Origin: Solibacillus daqui
Lineage (GTDB): Bacteria > Bacillota > Bacilli > Bacillales_A > Planococcaceae
DNA length: 64,000 nt
Direction: 5' to 3'
Assembly (NCBI RefSeq): GCF_028747805.1
Contig: NZ_CP114887.1
Coordinates: 3,576,001-3,640,000, forward strand
In this document: positions 26,212 through 35,851 of the stretch, one piece after another
Layout of the letters: the number at the start of each line of letters is the position of its first letter
Position numbering within the stretch: position 1 is the stretch's first letter
The notes under the pieces: generated by a model
The model's database searches: none
What the model was told of the DNA's origin: nothing
The model's input: the letters and a program-made list of their open reading frames with translations, nothing else
Translations under genes and position numbers: made by a program

Positions 26212-27264
26212 CTACAATTTAATTTCTTGTCCCGTAGCGGCTGATTCATAAATCGCTGTTAACATTTTCATAACGGCCACACCATCTTCTACTGGAGAGA
26301 TGGGTTGCTTGCCCGTTAGACAACAATCCACAAAATGATGGATTTCGTTCGTGAAAGCACCTTCAAAATCAAAACCAAGCGCATCAATTTGCGGCGTAAT
26401 GTTTAGGATTGTCTCATGTCGTTCTTGTACAATTACTAACTTAGGCTCAATTTCTGCGCCACCCTTTTCTCCGTAAAGCTTTACCGATATTTCATCTTGC
26501 TTTGCCTGCAATGTAAAACTCACATCTACAAATAAAGAGGCACCATTTTCAAAACGAATTAATGCATTCGATAAATCCTCCACATCATTCAGTTCTGCAT
26601 TATAATCTGCTGCTTTATAAAACGATAAATTTTCGATATGCGCACGATTTCCTAATTTCTTATATGTATTACCTGAAACAGAAATCGGCTTTGGCTTGCC
26701 CATCAAGTACCAGCAAAGATCGACCATATGCACACCTAAATCCATTAGTGGGCCACCACCTGATTTTGATACATCGCTAAACCAGCCACCAGGATTCCCT
26801 AATCGGCGCAAGCAAGAAGCTTTTGCATAATAAAGTTCCCCTAATTCATTGGCATCAATAAACTTCTTTAATACCCCAACATTCGTGGCAAATCGGCGTA
26901 CATAACCTACTTGTAAAATTTTATTCGATTTTTTTACAGCCTCTTCAATGGCATAGGCTTCATCCATACTGATACTTAAAGGTTTTTCAAGTAATACATG
27001 CTTACCGCTTTCTAATGCTTTAATGGCAAGCGCTGCATGAGAATTATTCCATGTACAAATGCTAACTGCCGCTACTTCTTCGTTTGCCAATAATTCATCA
27101 ACATTTGTATAAAGCTTTGTCACTTTATACTTTTCACCTAACTGATGTAATCTGTGTTCATTTTGGTCACAAACCGCTACTAGCTCTACTTCTGGATGTG
27201 CAGAATAAGGACCTAAATGAAATTCAGAAATCGAACCGCCACCAATAACGCCAACTTTCAACAT
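26212..27264 (-). CDS. Gfo/Idh/MocA family oxidoreductase
   Basis: The 350-residue product has a classical N-terminal nucleotide motif VGVIGGGSISEFHLGPY (shown at about residues 3-19), LLEKPLS (about residue 92), and GGGPLMDLGVHMVDLCWYLMG (about 168-188) with the catalytic Asp/His pattern. It is a sugar or cyclitol dehydrogenase by family. It begins one base after the MDR gene's stop, and a GGAGGAAA Shine-Dalgarno lies within that gene's end. The substrate is not readable; sequence differs clearly from the two other Gfo/Idh proteins of this locus. Confidence 0.9.
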   Translation of the reverse strand: MLKVGVIGGGSISEFHLGPYSAHPEVELVAVCDQNEHRLHQLGEKYKVTKLYTNVDELLANEEVAAVSICTWNNSHAALAIKALESGKHVLLEKPLSISMDEAYAIEEAVKKSNKILQVGYVRRFATNVGVLKKFIDANELGELYYAKASCLRRLGNPGGWFSDVSKSGGGPLMDLGVHMVDLCWYLMGKPKPISVSGNTYKKLGNRAHIENLSFYKAADYNAELNDVEDLSNALIRFENGASLFVDVSFTLQAKQDEISVKLYGEKGGAEIEPKLVIVQERHETILNITPQIDALGFDFEGAFTNEIHHFVDCCLTGKQPISPVEDGVAVMKMLTAIYESAATGQEIKL

Positions 27265-27265
27265 G

Positions 27266-28279
27266 TTAGTTTCCTCCTGAATAGTCGAGAACAGCCGTTA
27301 ATGCTTCACTCGTTACTAATTTTTCATAGACGCTTGCCGATTGTTCAAATGGGATTTGTAATTGAACAAAATCAGAAACATCAATTGCTTCTCGTTCTAA
27401 CAGACGAATATACGCAGCTAAATTGCGTCCCTCTGTCCAACGCACATAATGATATGGATAATCGATTGCCTCTTTTTCGTAGCGAGCATCATAACGACCA
27501 GGGCCACCAGCGCGAGAAATTGTAATAATTGCTTCTTTTGCAAAAAGTTGTTCTCGATTAAATTCGGGTTCTACATCTCCAACAATGACAATTCGTCCCT
27601 GTTTACGCACCCATTCTAAACTTCGGGCTGTTGTTTCTGAATGCTTCCCACCTGCGCAAAGAAGAACGGCATCTACACCTTGTCCATTTGTAAATTTTTC
27701 AATATGTTGCTCCATTTGTTGTAAATCTGAAAAAACTTCAATGCCAGCTATATGTTGTAGCATCGACGCACGTTTTTCATTAGGTTCATAACAAATGACA
27801 TCATAGCTTGCCGCAGCACAAATTTTAGCAATCATTTGACCAAGAACACCTAGCCCAATTACAACAATGGATTCACCAAATTGAAGCTGCGCCTGACGAA
27901 TCGCATGAATCGCAATCGTACCATGTGCGGCAAATGCTGCATGCTTTAAAGCTACGTTTGGCGGGCATTTCACAACAAGTGTTTGCGGAACAGCTAACAG
28001 TTCCATATGGCCAACATACGGTGCACCGTAGCACGCAACAACATCTCCAACTTGAAACGCTGTAACAGATTGGCCAATTGCTTTGACAACGCCAACCGCA
28101 CTATAGCCTAGCTGTCGGACACCTTCTTTACTTCCTTCAATTAACAATTTTTCTGTGCCGGGGGAAACGGCTGTATAGCGCGTTTCAACTAGTACCGCTG
28201 AAGGAAATAATTCTGGTTGTTCAATTTCTACTAATTTTGTCATACCATCATGTGCCTGTAGCGCTTTCACATTACTCAC
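27266..28279 (-). CDS. MDR (zinc-type alcohol dehydrogenase-like) oxidoreductase without zinc ligands
   Basis: The 337-residue product has a GroES-like N-terminal part with SAVGVVKAIGQSVTAFQVGDVV (shown at about 59-80) and the Rossmann motif VVIGLGVLGQM (about 137-147). The usual catalytic Cys/His and the four-cysteine structural zinc lobe are not seen: the position expected for the Cys reads TAVSPGTEKLLIEG. This is the form found in the MDR half of two-domain oxidoreductases fused to a Gfo/Idh domain, and a Gfo/Idh gene follows directly. Its start overlaps the aldolase gene by eight bases. Confidence 0.75.
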   Translation of the reverse strand: MSNVKALQAHDGMTKLVEIEQPELFPSAVLVETRYTAVSPGTEKLLIEGSKEGVRQLGYSAVGVVKAIGQSVTAFQVGDVVACYGAPYVGHMELLAVPQTLVVKCPPNVALKHAAFAAHGTIAIHAIRQAQLQFGESIVVIGLGVLGQMIAKICAAASYDVICYEPNEKRASMLQHIAGIEVFSDLQQMEQHIEKFTNGQGVDAVLLCAGGKHSETTARSLEWVRKQGRIVIVGDVEPEFNREQLFAKEAIITISRAGGPGRYDARYEKEAIDYPYHYVRWTEGRNLAAYIRLLEREAIDVSDFVQLQIPFEQSASVYEKLVTSEALTAVLDYSGGN

Positions 28280-29327
28280 CTGATTTCCATTTTGCTAAAT
28301 TCGCTTTGACAAAGTCATCATCATGTAAGTGTGGGTACATTTCATATACGCGTGTAATTTCTTCTGCCTGCCCCTCACTTAACACTTCATGATCCGCTAA
28401 ACACCAATTGCCTTTTAATAGTCCTTGTCTCGTTAGCACTTCATTAATCCCTGCAATACTGCCTTTAAATCCATTCGCTGGATCGAAAAATGCAGCATTT
28501 GCATCCGTTACTTCGATTGCTTTTGTTAACCATGCTGAATAAATTTGATCATTTTCGCGCGCTGCTTTAATGTCTTCAAAATAGTGTACAGCGGTTTTCG
28601 CCCAAACAGACCAATGCCCTAATAAACCGCCAACAATTCGTTTTTTCACCGTTTCACCATTAATTGTAAATGCATATTCCGACAATAAATCAACAAGGAT
28701 ATTGTCATCATTTCCTGTGTAGAGTGCAATTTCATCGCGACGTTTGCTGCAACATACTGCACGTACAACATCCAATGTTTGATAACGATTGAATGGCGCC
28801 ATTTTAATCGCACAAACATTATCGATATTCGCCAACTCTTGCCAAAATTGATACGTAAATACACGTCCACCAACAGATGGCTGTAAGTAAAATCCTACTA
28901 CTGGAATAATTTTTGCAATTTCTCGTGTGCGCTCCAATAGTTGTTGTTCTGTTAAATGAGCTAAACCTCCCATGCTTAATAGCGCTAAATCATAGCCTAA
29001 ATTTTTTAAAATCATTGCCTCTTGAATCGCTTGTTCTAAAGGTCCACAAACGCCTCCAATTTTAATGAAGGAATCTGGTACATTTGCTTTCTTCATTTCT
29101 TCAATCGCTAATGTTAGAACACGCTCATATAAATTGAACTGTGGATCACGAATTTCAAACTGTGTAGTATGAACACCGACAGCTAAGCCACCAACACCTG
29201 CATCAATATAGTATTTTGTTAAAGCGCGCTGACTTACTTCGTCTAACGATTTATCTTCGTTTAATGCGAGTGGATGAGCGGGAATAAACGCACCATCAAA
29301 CAATGCTTTCTTAACTGCTTCATTCAT
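28272..29327 (-). CDS. dihydrodipicolinate synthase family aldolase/lyase
   Basis: The 351-residue class I aldolase is longer than DHDPS (about 290). The barrel shows VGGLAVGVHTTQFEIRD in place of the GTTGE motif, the active-site tyrosine in GFYLQPSVGG (about residue 146) and the Schiff-base lysine in CAIKMAPFNR (about residue 175). The changed loop at the substrate end argues against lysine biosynthesis and for cleavage or dehydration of a keto-sugar acid made by the dehydrogenases here. It starts one base after the epimerase stop codon. Confidence 0.82.
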   Translation of the reverse strand: MNEAVKKALFDGAFIPAHPLALNEDKSLDEVSQRALTKYYIDAGVGGLAVGVHTTQFEIRDPQFNLYERVLTLAIEEMKKANVPDSFIKIGGVCGPLEQAIQEAMILKNLGYDLALLSMGGLAHLTEQQLLERTREIAKIIPVVGFYLQPSVGGRVFTYQFWQELANIDNVCAIKMAPFNRYQTLDVVRAVCCSKRRDEIALYTGNDDNILVDLLSEYAFTINGETVKKRIVGGLLGHWSVWAKTAVHYFEDIKAARENDQIYSAWLTKAIEVTDANAAFFDPANGFKGSIAGINEVLTRQGLLKGNWCLADHEVLSEGQAEEITRVYEMYPHLHDDDFVKANLAKWKSGE

Positions 29328-29328
29328 A

Positions 29329-30345
29329 TTAATACGCCCCTTTTCGTTCTTGAAAATGCGTTGGTTTATTTAGTGTAGCACCATCTGCTTGCACCCAGTT
29401 CGCCACTAAATCTAACATTTGCTCTAATGTCACACGTGGATAACCAAACAATTTATGTGCATGAGATGCCGTATTTAACAGTGCAGTTGGCTGTTCTTCA
29501 CCAACAATTTTTGCCTCTTTGCCAAAGCGCTTCGCAAATTCTTTTGTTAACCAACGTACAGATAATGTTTCTGGACCCGTTACATTTAAAATTTTCACTG
29601 GTGATTCACAATGTAATAATGAACGAATGGCATATTCATTTGCATCGCCTTGCCAAATCACGTTGACACTTCCCATCGTGACATCAACGGGCTCATCGTT
29701 GTATACGGATTTTGCAATTTCTAATAAAACGCCATAGCGTAGATCAATCGCATAGTTTAATCGGAACATTACCATTTTTGTTTGGAAGCGATTTGAAAAG
29801 TTCGTGAAAATTCGTTCGCGTCCTAATGTTGACATCGCATATTCTCCAATTGGAACAGGTGTTACATCTTCTGCACAGTTGCCCGCTGTTACAGGTGTGA
29901 ATGGATAAATATTTCCTGATGAAAAGACGACAATATTAGAATTTTTATATTTATCAGCAACACGACCCGGCACATACGTGTTCATCGCCCATGTAAAATG
30001 CTCATTATTGATTGTACCGAATTTATTTCCTGCCATAAAAATAACGTTTGGCACATCTGGTAATTGAGCTAGTTGTGCTTCATCTAGTAAATCGCAAGTG
30101 ATTGTTTCAATCCCAGCGTCTTCTAATTCTTGCTTCATTTCTTGATTCGAAAATCGCGCAACACCGATAATACGCTTCTCTATGTCTGCCTCTTGTACAG
30201 CACGTTTCGCCATTTTCGCTAATGTTGGTCCCATCTTGCCAGCGATTCCTAAAATTAATATGTCACCATCTATTTTTTTCATATCCTCTACAAGCGCTGC
30301 AGAAGGTCTCGTCATAAATTCTTCCAATTTTTCAATCGTTTGCAT
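29329..30345 (-). CDS. NAD(P)-dependent epimerase/dehydratase family protein
   Basis: The 338-residue product has an extended-SDR-like N-terminus (DILILGIAGKMGPTLAKMA, about residues 29-47), a conserved FSSGNIYPF at the serine position, and an active-site tyrosine candidate in GEYAMSTLGRERI (Y-x3-K changed, since the lysine is not in the usual place). It is the first gene of the 24.6-30.3 kb unit. AGGAG lies 8 bases before the ATG ending at 30345; the GTG at 30354 sits against the ribosome binding site. Divergent from the regulator at 30426. Confidence 0.78.
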   Translation of the reverse strand: MQTIEKLEEFMTRPSAALVEDMKKIDGDILILGIAGKMGPTLAKMAKRAVQEADIEKRIIGVARFSNQEMKQELEDAGIETITCDLLDEAQLAQLPDVPNVIFMAGNKFGTINNEHFTWAMNTYVPGRVADKYKNSNIVVFSSGNIYPFTPVTAGNCAEDVTPVPIGEYAMSTLGRERIFTNFSNRFQTKMVMFRLNYAIDLRYGVLLEIAKSVYNDEPVDVTMGSVNVIWQGDANEYAIRSLLHCESPVKILNVTGPETLSVRWLTKEFAKRFGKEAKIVGEEQPTALLNTASHAHKLFGYPRVTLEQMLDLVANWVQADGATLNKPTHFQERKGAY

Positions 30346-30374
30346 AACAAACACTCCTATACAATTTGAATATT

Positions 30375-30403
30375 ATTACATTTTTTCGTAGAATTGTTAT
30401 AGT
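30375..30403 (+). promoter_or_regulatory. possible promoter of the GGDEF-like regulator
   Basis: TATAGT (30398-30403) with ATTACA 17 bases upstream (30375-30380). This is a weak match in an 80-base divergent spacer, which leaves little room for other control sites. Confidence 0.3.
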
Positions 30404-30425
30404 ACAAAGTCTTGGAGGCGCTAAC

Positions 30426-31721
30426 ATGACAAATCACAACACACTATATACCTCTCAAAGTTTAGTAGCAATTATTAGTCCTGAAATGATGCTCCCCGCT
30501 ATTAAAGAATCTTTGCGAGGATTTCCAAGTATCCAAGCACAGTATTTTATACTGCATGATTCGTTACTAACAGAGGAATTAATAACATTTATTACACAAT
30601 ACGAAATGCTGGTAATTGCCGATCCTTTTATCTATCACCAACTAAAAAACTATGATTCTTCATTGAAGTTATATCAACTAAATAGCCGAGCAATCCAGCT
30701 TTATCAGTTGCTATTAACACATCAAATTACAAAAGAAGAAAAGTCGTACAGCTTTGATTTCATGCAAGAAAGTGATATTTTGGCGATTACGCATCAGCTT
30801 CACCAAAAAATCGATTATGTTTTTTCAACAGATGTAGCAATTGAACAAATTGTTGAAAATCATATTTCTTATGCCAAACAAGGTTATCACCCCGTCACTA
30901 CTGTTGCAGCCGTATATGAAAAATTACAGTCTTTAAATTTAGCTAGTGACTATTTAATTCCTACAAAGCAGGAAATGATTGTCGCATTTGAACGCGTACT
31001 CCTTGCAAGTAAAAGTCGGCAAAATAAGGAGAATCAAATTGTTTATGGTATTATCCAATTTGAAGCAATTGCGTCGCAAGATCATTCAAAAGTGAAGCAA
31101 ATTTTGCAACAGTTTTCTCAACAAATGGATGGACACCTTATTACGCTAAATCCTTTGCAATATAGCTTTATTACGACACGCGGCCAATTCGAGCGCGAAA
31201 CGCTTGGCTACAAACACTTACCGCTTCTTTCTCAGTTCAAAGAAGAACTACATATTAATTGTACGATTGGTATTGGCTTTGGTATAAATGCCTATGAATC
31301 TGGACGCCATGCAAAGCAAGCGCTTTACCAAGCTAATGATAATGGTCCAAATGTCTGTTATATTGTCCGTGAAGATAGCCGTGTCATCGGTCCCATTGAT
31401 ACGACCGTCTTTATTAACTACGAACAATACCCTTTAGCTATTACCGATTTGCAGTTACTAGAACGTGCCGAAAAGGCTGGCATGTCTGCATCGTATATTT
31501 CAAAATTAATGGGACGAATTACAAAGCATCAAAAATATATTTATACAGCAGAGGAATTAGCCCAAACATTGAATATTACGTTACGCAGTGCGAATCGCAT
31601 CTTGCTAAAATGGTTGGATGCAGGGCTAGTCGATATTATTGGCGAGGAAAAAGTAGCCCATCGAGGTCGCCCGAAGCGCATCTATTTCATGCAGTTTTTA
31701 GAAGAACTTAAAAATCAGTAA
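30426..31721 (+). CDS. GGDEF-like / winged-helix transcriptional regulator
   Basis: The 431-residue product has an N-terminal alpha/beta part (about 1-100, LVAIISPEMMLPAIKESL) and a middle domain at about 190-320 that resembles a nucleotide-cyclase/GGDEF fold without a GGDEF motif. That domain includes IVYGIIQFEAIA, then CTIGIGFGINAYESGRHAKQAL (shown at about 280-301). A C-terminal winged helix follows (YTAEELAQTLNITLRSANRIL, then HRGRPKRIYF). The ATG at 30426 has TTGGAGG 8 bases upstream; a start at 30366 is unsupported. Divergent from the first oxidoreductase unit, it is the obvious candidate controller of the locus. The ligand is unknown. Confidence 0.7.
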   Translation: MTNHNTLYTSQSLVAIISPEMMLPAIKESLRGFPSIQAQYFILHDSLLTEELITFITQYEMLVIADPFIYHQLKNYDSSLKLYQLNSRAIQLYQLLLTHQITKEEKSYSFDFMQESDILAITHQLHQKIDYVFSTDVAIEQIVENHISYAKQGYHPVTTVAAVYEKLQSLNLASDYLIPTKQEMIVAFERVLLASKSRQNKENQIVYGIIQFEAIASQDHSKVKQILQQFSQQMDGHLITLNPLQYSFITTRGQFERETLGYKHLPLLSQFKEELHINCTIGIGFGINAYESGRHAKQALYQANDNGPNVCYIVREDSRVIGPIDTTVFINYEQYPLAITDLQLLERAEKAGMSASYISKLMGRITKHQKYIYTAEELAQTLNITLRSANRILLKWLDAGLVDIIGEEKVAHRGRPKRIYFMQFLEELKNQ

Positions 31722-31722
31722 T

Positions 31723-32550
31723 TCATTTTGCATGCTGTGTCATCTTTTCAAGGATACGAATAATTTGAAGTGTTTCGGCTAATGCGATCGGGCTTTGTTT
31801 TGTCATGAAAAATCGTTCCATTTCATCTATGAGTCGATCATAAAAATGCAAATCACCTTCTGCAATTGTGTACATTTCACTCAATGATGAGGTATGTGTC
31901 ACAAATTGAAAGCTTTGACGATTTTGTAAATAGCCGCGAATGGTTGAAACTGTATCATCTTCAAATCGTACCGTAATGAAATGCTGCTGTTGATGATTAT
32001 GTACCGAAACATCCTTTATCGGGATTTTCTTTAATACACATATCATTTCTAATGCATGAATTCCGTAATAAAAATAATCATTTGGTTCGAGCATCGGGAG
32101 CGGAGCACTAATATCCACCGCCTCGATGCATTTATTTTTTACTGCTTGTACAGGATCTGCAAAGCGTAAAGCGGAACTACTCATTAATGGAATCGCTTGT
32201 TCACTTGCCAGTTTTATAATGGCAATCGCCTCTACGCTATTTTGTGCGAATGGCTTATCAATAAAGACAGGCTTTTTGCATGAAACAAGCTGCTTGAATT
32301 GTTCGAAATGCTGTGTCGCATCAACAGAAGTAATTATGAATGCGTCACACTGTGTTTGCATTTGCTCCAGCGTTTCTACAAAAGGTATACCGATTTGCTG
32401 CATTTGTGCGGAAATCGTGTCAATCCTTGTTTTACTAAATGCAATGGTAGATCCACCTTGATACGCAATGATTTGATGTCCTTTTGCTAGCAGTCGCTCA
32501 GAAAAAGCTACTGCATGAGACGAATCCGTTCCAATGATTCCAATTTTCAT
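31723..32550 (-). CDS. short Gfo/Idh/MocA family oxidoreductase
   Basis: The 275-residue product is the shortest of the three full Gfo/Idh proteins here. It has MKIGIIGTDSSHAVAFSERL at the start (GTDSSHA is typical of a sub-family), FIDKPFAQ in place of EKP, and SSSALRFADPV in the middle. The usual catalytic Asp/His helix is replaced by FYYGIHALEMI (about 161-171). It is the last gene of the ABC transporter unit and starts 11 bases after the permease. Its stop codon is one base from the stop of the convergent regulator gene, with no terminator between. Confidence 0.82.
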   Translation of the reverse strand: MKIGIIGTDSSHAVAFSERLLAKGHQIIAYQGGSTIAFSKTRIDTISAQMQQIGIPFVETLEQMQTQCDAFIITSVDATQHFEQFKQLVSCKKPVFIDKPFAQNSVEAIAIIKLASEQAIPLMSSSALRFADPVQAVKNKCIEAVDISAPLPMLEPNDYFYYGIHALEMICVLKKIPIKDVSVHNHQQQHFITVRFEDDTVSTIRGYLQNRQSFQFVTHTSSLSEMYTIAEGDLHFYDRLIDEMERFFMTKQSPIALAETLQIIRILEKMTQHAK

Positions 32551-32560
32551 CCAATGCCTC

Positions 32561-33364
32561 CTATTTAATACCTGACATTGTGATTCCTTCCGTGAAATAA
32601 CGTTGGAAGAAAATAAAGATTAAAAATGTCGGAATAAATGAAATCGTTGCTCCGGCCATTTCAACACCGAAGTTTCCTTCTTTCCCAAGCATTGAAGCAA
32701 GGCCGACTGTTACTGGGAACATTTTTTCATTCGTTAAGTAAATTAATGGTTGGAATAAATCATTCCAATTTGAAATGAAGGCAAATGTACCAACCGTTGC
32801 GATGACCGGAAATGATAGTGGAAAAATAATTTTAAAGAAAATTTGCCAGTCATTTGCTCCATCAATGTACGCCGCTTCCTCCAAATCTTTCGGAATCCCT
32901 TGTAAAAATTGACGAACTAAAAATACACCCATAATCGCCCAAAGCTCTGGAACGATTAGTGCCCAATACGTATTAATCCAACCAAAATCAGCGAACATAA
33001 TGTATTTAGGAATAATAAATAGCTGCTGTGGAATCATAATAACCGCCATGAAAATCCAGAAAATTGTTTCTTTCCCCCAAAATTGCTTTTTTGCAAAGAT
33101 ATATCCAAGAAGGGCGGCAAAAAGCATTTGTGTAATTACTGGAATAATCGTAATGACGATAGAGTTCCAAATCCAGCGAATAAAAATACCATTTGTAAAA
33201 ATCGTTACATAGTTTTGTATAGAAGGATCCGTTGGTAGCCAGAATAGTGGATCAATTTGTGCTTGCTTAACTTCTTTTAATGAACCAAACACCATTACAA
33301 CGAATGGTAAAATGAAGATAATTGCCAAAATTGCTAACGCTGTATACGAGATTATTTTTTTCAT
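32561..33364 (-). CDS. carbohydrate ABC transporter permease (MalG type, CUT1)
   Basis: The 267-residue permease has six hydrophobic segments beginning YTALAILAIIFILPFVVMV and the EAA loop IPKDLEEAAYIDGANDWQIF (about residues 157-176). It ends in the family-typical GITMSGIK. It pairs with the MalF-type permease upstream (24-base gap). No ATPase gene is in the cluster, so a shared MsmX-type ATPase encoded elsewhere is expected, as is normal in Bacillales. Confidence 0.92.
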   Translation of the reverse strand: MKKIISYTALAILAIIFILPFVVMVFGSLKEVKQAQIDPLFWLPTDPSIQNYVTIFTNGIFIRWIWNSIVITIIPVITQMLFAALLGYIFAKKQFWGKETIFWIFMAVIMIPQQLFIIPKYIMFADFGWINTYWALIVPELWAIMGVFLVRQFLQGIPKDLEEAAYIDGANDWQIFFKIIFPLSFPVIATVGTFAFISNWNDLFQPLIYLTNEKMFPVTVGLASMLGKEGNFGVEMAGATISFIPTFLIFIFFQRYFTEGITMSGIK

Positions 33365-33388
33365 TTATCTGCTCCTCCCCGCACCAGC

Positions 33389-34327
33389 TTAATAATGATT
33401 TGGGTCTTTCCCAATGTATTTTCGTTGGATTAACGAAATAATTAAAATGATGAAGAATAATACATAAGACAATACAGCTGCGTAGCTTAAATTTAAGCTC
33501 GTAAAACCTTGGTGATATAAGTAATACACAATTGTTGTCGTTGCATAGTTAGGTCCACCATTTGTTAATAAGAACGCCGAATCGAAAATTTGGAATGAAC
33601 CAATTGTCGTTGTAATCGCCACATAAAAGTGAATTGGCTTTAACATTGGGAATGTTACTTTCCAAAAAGTCTTCCAGGAATTCGCTCCATCAATACGAGC
33701 CGCTTCATATAAATGACGGTCGATTGATTGTAATCCAGCATAGTAGTAAATCATCGTTGTACCGGCTACTTTGAATATACTTAGCCCAGCTAATACGATA
33801 AGCGCTTGTGAAGAGCTCGACAAAAATAGCTGTGGATCAATTCCAGCAAAACCAATTAAGTAGTTAATGAAGCCATCGTCTGTACCACGGAATAACCAGC
33901 CCCAAATACCTGCAATAATTACGAACGATGTAACTACCGGTAGGAAGAATAATCCTTTAAAGAAGCCTGAAAACTTGACACCTGAACTAATAATTAACGC
34001 TAATACTAAGCCTAACGCCATAGTAGGTACTATATAGTAGATGGAAAATTTCACTGTATTCCATATTGCTTTCCACGCGATTTCATCATCTAATAATGTT
34101 TTCCAATGTTTTAGCCCTACGAATTCAGGGTCGCCAATTATTTTCCAATCATGGAAAGTTAAATAAAAACTTAACGCAAACGGGTAAACTTGAAAGATAA
34201 TAAAGTGAATAATAACAGGAATGAGCACGACATAGACTAATAGATTTTTGTTAAATTCACGCTTAATTTTAGCACCGAGCGACTGCTTATTCTCCTGTTT
34301 AGATGTTGTAGCGTTCACGTGTCTCAC
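33389..34327 (-). CDS. carbohydrate ABC transporter permease (MalF type, CUT1)
   Basis: The 312-residue permease has a positively charged N-terminus (KQENKQSLGAKIKREFNKN), six hydrophobic segments, the LTFHDWKI and FVGLKHW motifs of the family and the EAA loop IDRHLYEAARIDGANSWKTF (about residues 206-225). It is the channel partner of the MalG-type permease. It follows the binding protein gene after 60 bases. Confidence 0.92.
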   Translation of the reverse strand: MRHVNATTSKQENKQSLGAKIKREFNKNLLVYVVLIPVIIHFIIFQVYPFALSFYLTFHDWKIIGDPEFVGLKHWKTLLDDEIAWKAIWNTVKFSIYYIVPTMALGLVLALIISSGVKFSGFFKGLFFLPVVTSFVIIAGIWGWLFRGTDDGFINYLIGFAGIDPQLFLSSSSQALIVLAGLSIFKVAGTTMIYYYAGLQSIDRHLYEAARIDGANSWKTFWKVTFPMLKPIHFYVAITTTIGSFQIFDSAFLLTNGGPNYATTTIVYYLYHQGFTSLNLSYAAVLSYVLFFIILIISLIQRKYIGKDPNHY

Positions 34328-34387
34328 CCTTTCTGGACATTAAGTAAGGAGAGAGTTTGATCACTAAGACCAAACTCTCATTATTTG

Positions 34388-35710
34388 TTATTTGTTAATT
34401 AACTTATCAATTGCATCTGCTGACTTATCTGCAGCTTCTTGAGGCGTTTGTTTACCTTCTAACATTGCTTGAATTTCAGCTTGAACTAGAGGCATAATAT
34501 TACGTCCTTCTGGGTGAATAACACCTGGTTTTGCATATTTCGTGTATTCTGATAATTGCGCCATGAATGGCTGTGCCTCGAAAATGTCTTTCGCTTCATC
34601 ACGAGTTGGAATGTATTGTGTAATGTTGTTGAATGTACGTTGGTTTTCAGCATTTGTTATATATTTCATAAATTCTGCAGCTGCTTCTGGATTTTTAGAA
34701 ATCGCAGAACCTACGAACATACCTACAGTACCATATGTTAATTGCTCAGCATCTTTTAATGGTGGAGCAATAACAAATTCGAATGGTTTTTCAGCTAATA
34801 GGTAGTTTACTGAGATACCAGAACCGTTTACTGCTAATAATTTTCCGCCGTAGTATAGAGAATCATGTTCTAAAGCTGTAATTGAATCTTGTGGAATCCA
34901 ACCTTTTGTATACATTTCGTTAATTAACTCGAATGCTTTTACTGATTCTGGTGAGTTAATTAAAATGTTGTTATCTGCATCAATTACATTCCCGCCAGCT
35001 TGCCACAAGAATGGATAGATTGTGTTGTTTAATGAACCACCACCAGCATAAGAGAACGCATAGTAACCCGCTGCTTTTGCTTTTTCTGCTAATGCTTTAA
35101 ACTCATCCCAATTCGTAGGTAAGCTGTTTTCATCAACACCAAGCTCCTTTAAAATATCTTTGTTATAAATTAAAGATTCAGCTGTTTGTAAAATTGGCAT
35201 ACCATATTGTTTGCCTTTCCAACTTGTTGCTTCAATCGCTGTTGGGACAAATCCACTTAATTCTTCTTGGGATACATATTGTGAAATATCTAAAATTAAT
35301 TGTTGTTCTGCGTATTGTGGCATTTGGTCTGGAATAACGTAGAATACGTCTGGACCTTGGCCAGCTGCTAACGCTGTTAAGATTTTTTGATCACGGTTTG
35401 CCCATGGAATTTGTTCAAAGTTTACTTTTACGCCTGTGTCAGCTTCAAAGTTTGCTACTAAGTCTTTCCACATATCGCCTTCACCAGTTGTACCATCTGT
35501 ATATGGATGTGCCCATACCGTAATTTCTCCCGATAATTTTGATGCATCTCCGTTGTTTGTGTTAGCGCTTCCATTATCAGTCGTACCACTCGATGAATTA
35601 TCTGATCCATTTGAAGTATCTTCCATGTCATCGTTACATGCTGCCATAACAACTGAAATAACTAGAACTAAGAATAATAGCCCGAACTTTTTAAAAATAG
35701 AATTTTTCAT
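34388..35710 (-). CDS. extracellular sugar-binding lipoprotein (SBP_bac_1)
   Basis: The 440-residue product has a signal peptide ending in lipobox VMAAC (cysteine about residue 24), then a Ser/Gly/Asn-rich linker (about 30-55). The binding domain includes ITVWAHPYTDGTTGEG, ALAAGQGPDVFYV and IYNKDILKELGV, typical of CUT1 receptors for oligosaccharides. It heads the minus-strand unit of receptor, two permeases and a short Gfo/Idh gene. The substrate is not inferable from sequence; the surrounding oxidoreductases suggest an unusual sugar, uronide or cyclitol glycoside. Confidence 0.92.
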   Translation of the reverse strand: MKNSIFKKFGLLFLVLVISVVMAACNDDMEDTSNGSDNSSSGTTDNGSANTNNGDASKLSGEITVWAHPYTDGTTGEGDMWKDLVANFEADTGVKVNFEQIPWANRDQKILTALAAGQGPDVFYVIPDQMPQYAEQQLILDISQYVSQEELSGFVPTAIEATSWKGKQYGMPILQTAESLIYNKDILKELGVDENSLPTNWDEFKALAEKAKAAGYYAFSYAGGGSLNNTIYPFLWQAGGNVIDADNNILINSPESVKAFELINEMYTKGWIPQDSITALEHDSLYYGGKLLAVNGSGISVNYLLAEKPFEFVIAPPLKDAEQLTYGTVGMFVGSAISKNPEAAAEFMKYITNAENQRTFNNITQYIPTRDEAKDIFEAQPFMAQLSEYTKYAKPGVIHPEGRNIMPLVQAEIQAMLEGKQTPQEAADKSADAIDKLINK

Positions 35711-35851
35711 TATGAATCCCCCTTATTTATAAAATAATTAACCCCTTACTCAAAATAACATTTACTGAATTTGTAATTGCTATTTTTTTCAGACTACAAA
35801 AAATTCTATCCTAACTCAAGTCCATTAAAAGTCCTTAATTTGATTTTTATT

